From assembly GCF_004364325.1 (NCBI RefSeq), contig NZ_SOCP01000010.1:62001-126000 (forward strand): a stretch of 64,000 nucleotides of DNA, given 5' to 3'. Below, piece by piece: positions 63,967 through 64,000 of the stretch (position 1 is its first letter; the number at the start of each line of letters is the position of its first letter). Under the pieces are notes generated by a model. The model had not been told where the DNA came from. It searched no databases and saw only the letters and a program-made list of their open reading frames with translations. The DNA is from Actinophytocola oryzae (GTDB lineage Bacteria; Actinomycetota; Actinomycetes; Mycobacteriales; Pseudonocardiaceae). The translations under genes were made by a program, and so were the position numbers.

Positions 63967-64000
63967 TTCTCGGCGTACTCCGCCTCGGCCTCGAGCAGCC
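63945..64000 (-). CDS. C-terminal end of an unidentified gene (cut by window edge)
   Basis: On the minus strand a frame runs in from the right edge and stops at 63945-63947. Its last visible residues read LLEAEAEYAEKWLAEHA, likely a helix. Too little is seen for a family call. Its stop lies inside the start region of the methyltransferase-like gene, so the two are probably coupled. Confidence 0.5.
   Translation of the reverse strand, partial: LLEAEAEYAEKWLAEHA

Noticed and set aside
1-64000. tRNA, rRNA, transposase, integrase or phage genes
   Set aside because: No sequence with tRNA-like arms and CCA-end context, no rRNA segments and no recombinase or phage protein motifs were recognised in any frame.

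Overview
The window is about 70% GC or higher with dense, often overlapping genes, many GTG starts and ATGA/GTGA stop-start couplings. This is typical of an actinomycete chromosome. A HbhA-like gene sits in an XRE regulator / HbhA / DUF2516 order known from mycobacteria, a mycothiol-dependent-type enzyme family is present, and a repeat encoding a KDAFVT-like peptide in one frame (recalled from Amycolatopsis-type genomes) occurs once. Together these suggest the order Pseudonocardiales; genus (Lentzea, Saccharothrix or Amycolatopsis-like) is only a guess.

Layout. 1-9426 (+): a tightly coupled operon for a modified sugar and its glycan: sugar C-methyltransferase end, sugar-phosphate nucleotidyltransferase, PIG-L deacetylase, NAD-dependent epimerase, M28-like DUF4910 protein, flippase, GT2, pyruvyl-transferase-like protein, RmlC-like epimerase and class III aminotransferase. 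10167-15036: a lasso-peptide locus: RRE/PqqD protein (B1), leader protease (B2), HPr-kinase-like kinase, an ABC exporter on the other strand, a 46-residue precursor and a short macrocyclase that lacks the usual N-terminal domain. 15127-32611 (-): a 12-gene exopolysaccharide operon: sugar-nucleotide dehydrogenase, two GT4 enzymes, two Wzz-type proteins with degenerate kinase domains, asparagine synthase, a fused two-domain oxidoreductase, heparinase II/III-type protein, beta-helix lipoprotein, methyltransferase, O-antigen-ligase-like polymerase, and an NTP_transf_5 protein at the end beside the lasso cyclase. A second UDP-glucose dehydrogenase follows on the other strand.

34119-64000 is mostly ordinary chromosome: a ClpN/HTH/PP2C-like group under a twin operator, YczE/MocR, a sigma factor with a tiny coupled partner, a DapC-like aminotransferase, DUF445, a PadR-controlled ABC/FtsX exporter, divergent secreted esterases, MFS transporters, a GAF/PucR regulator, the HbhA region, PurU, a MerR/TipA-type regulator with a textbook 19-bp-spacer promoter, an ADP-ribosylglycohydrolase and a methyltransferase. 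Convergent gene ends are usually separated by strong two-way hairpins.

The most interesting system is the lasso locus. The precursor matches the Y-x2-P-x-[LI]-x3-G-x5-T-x leader rule, and the predicted core starts with Ala, has Asp at position 9 and ends in Ser. Paeninodin, whose C-terminal Ser is phosphorylated by an HPr-kinase-like enzyme, has the same three features. A cluster of four DnaA-box-like 9-mers lies inside the locus, and two repeat families (a 60-bp coupling repeat and a 30-bp tandem repeat) sit at gene junctions. No rRNA, tRNA, CRISPR array, transposase or integrase was seen.
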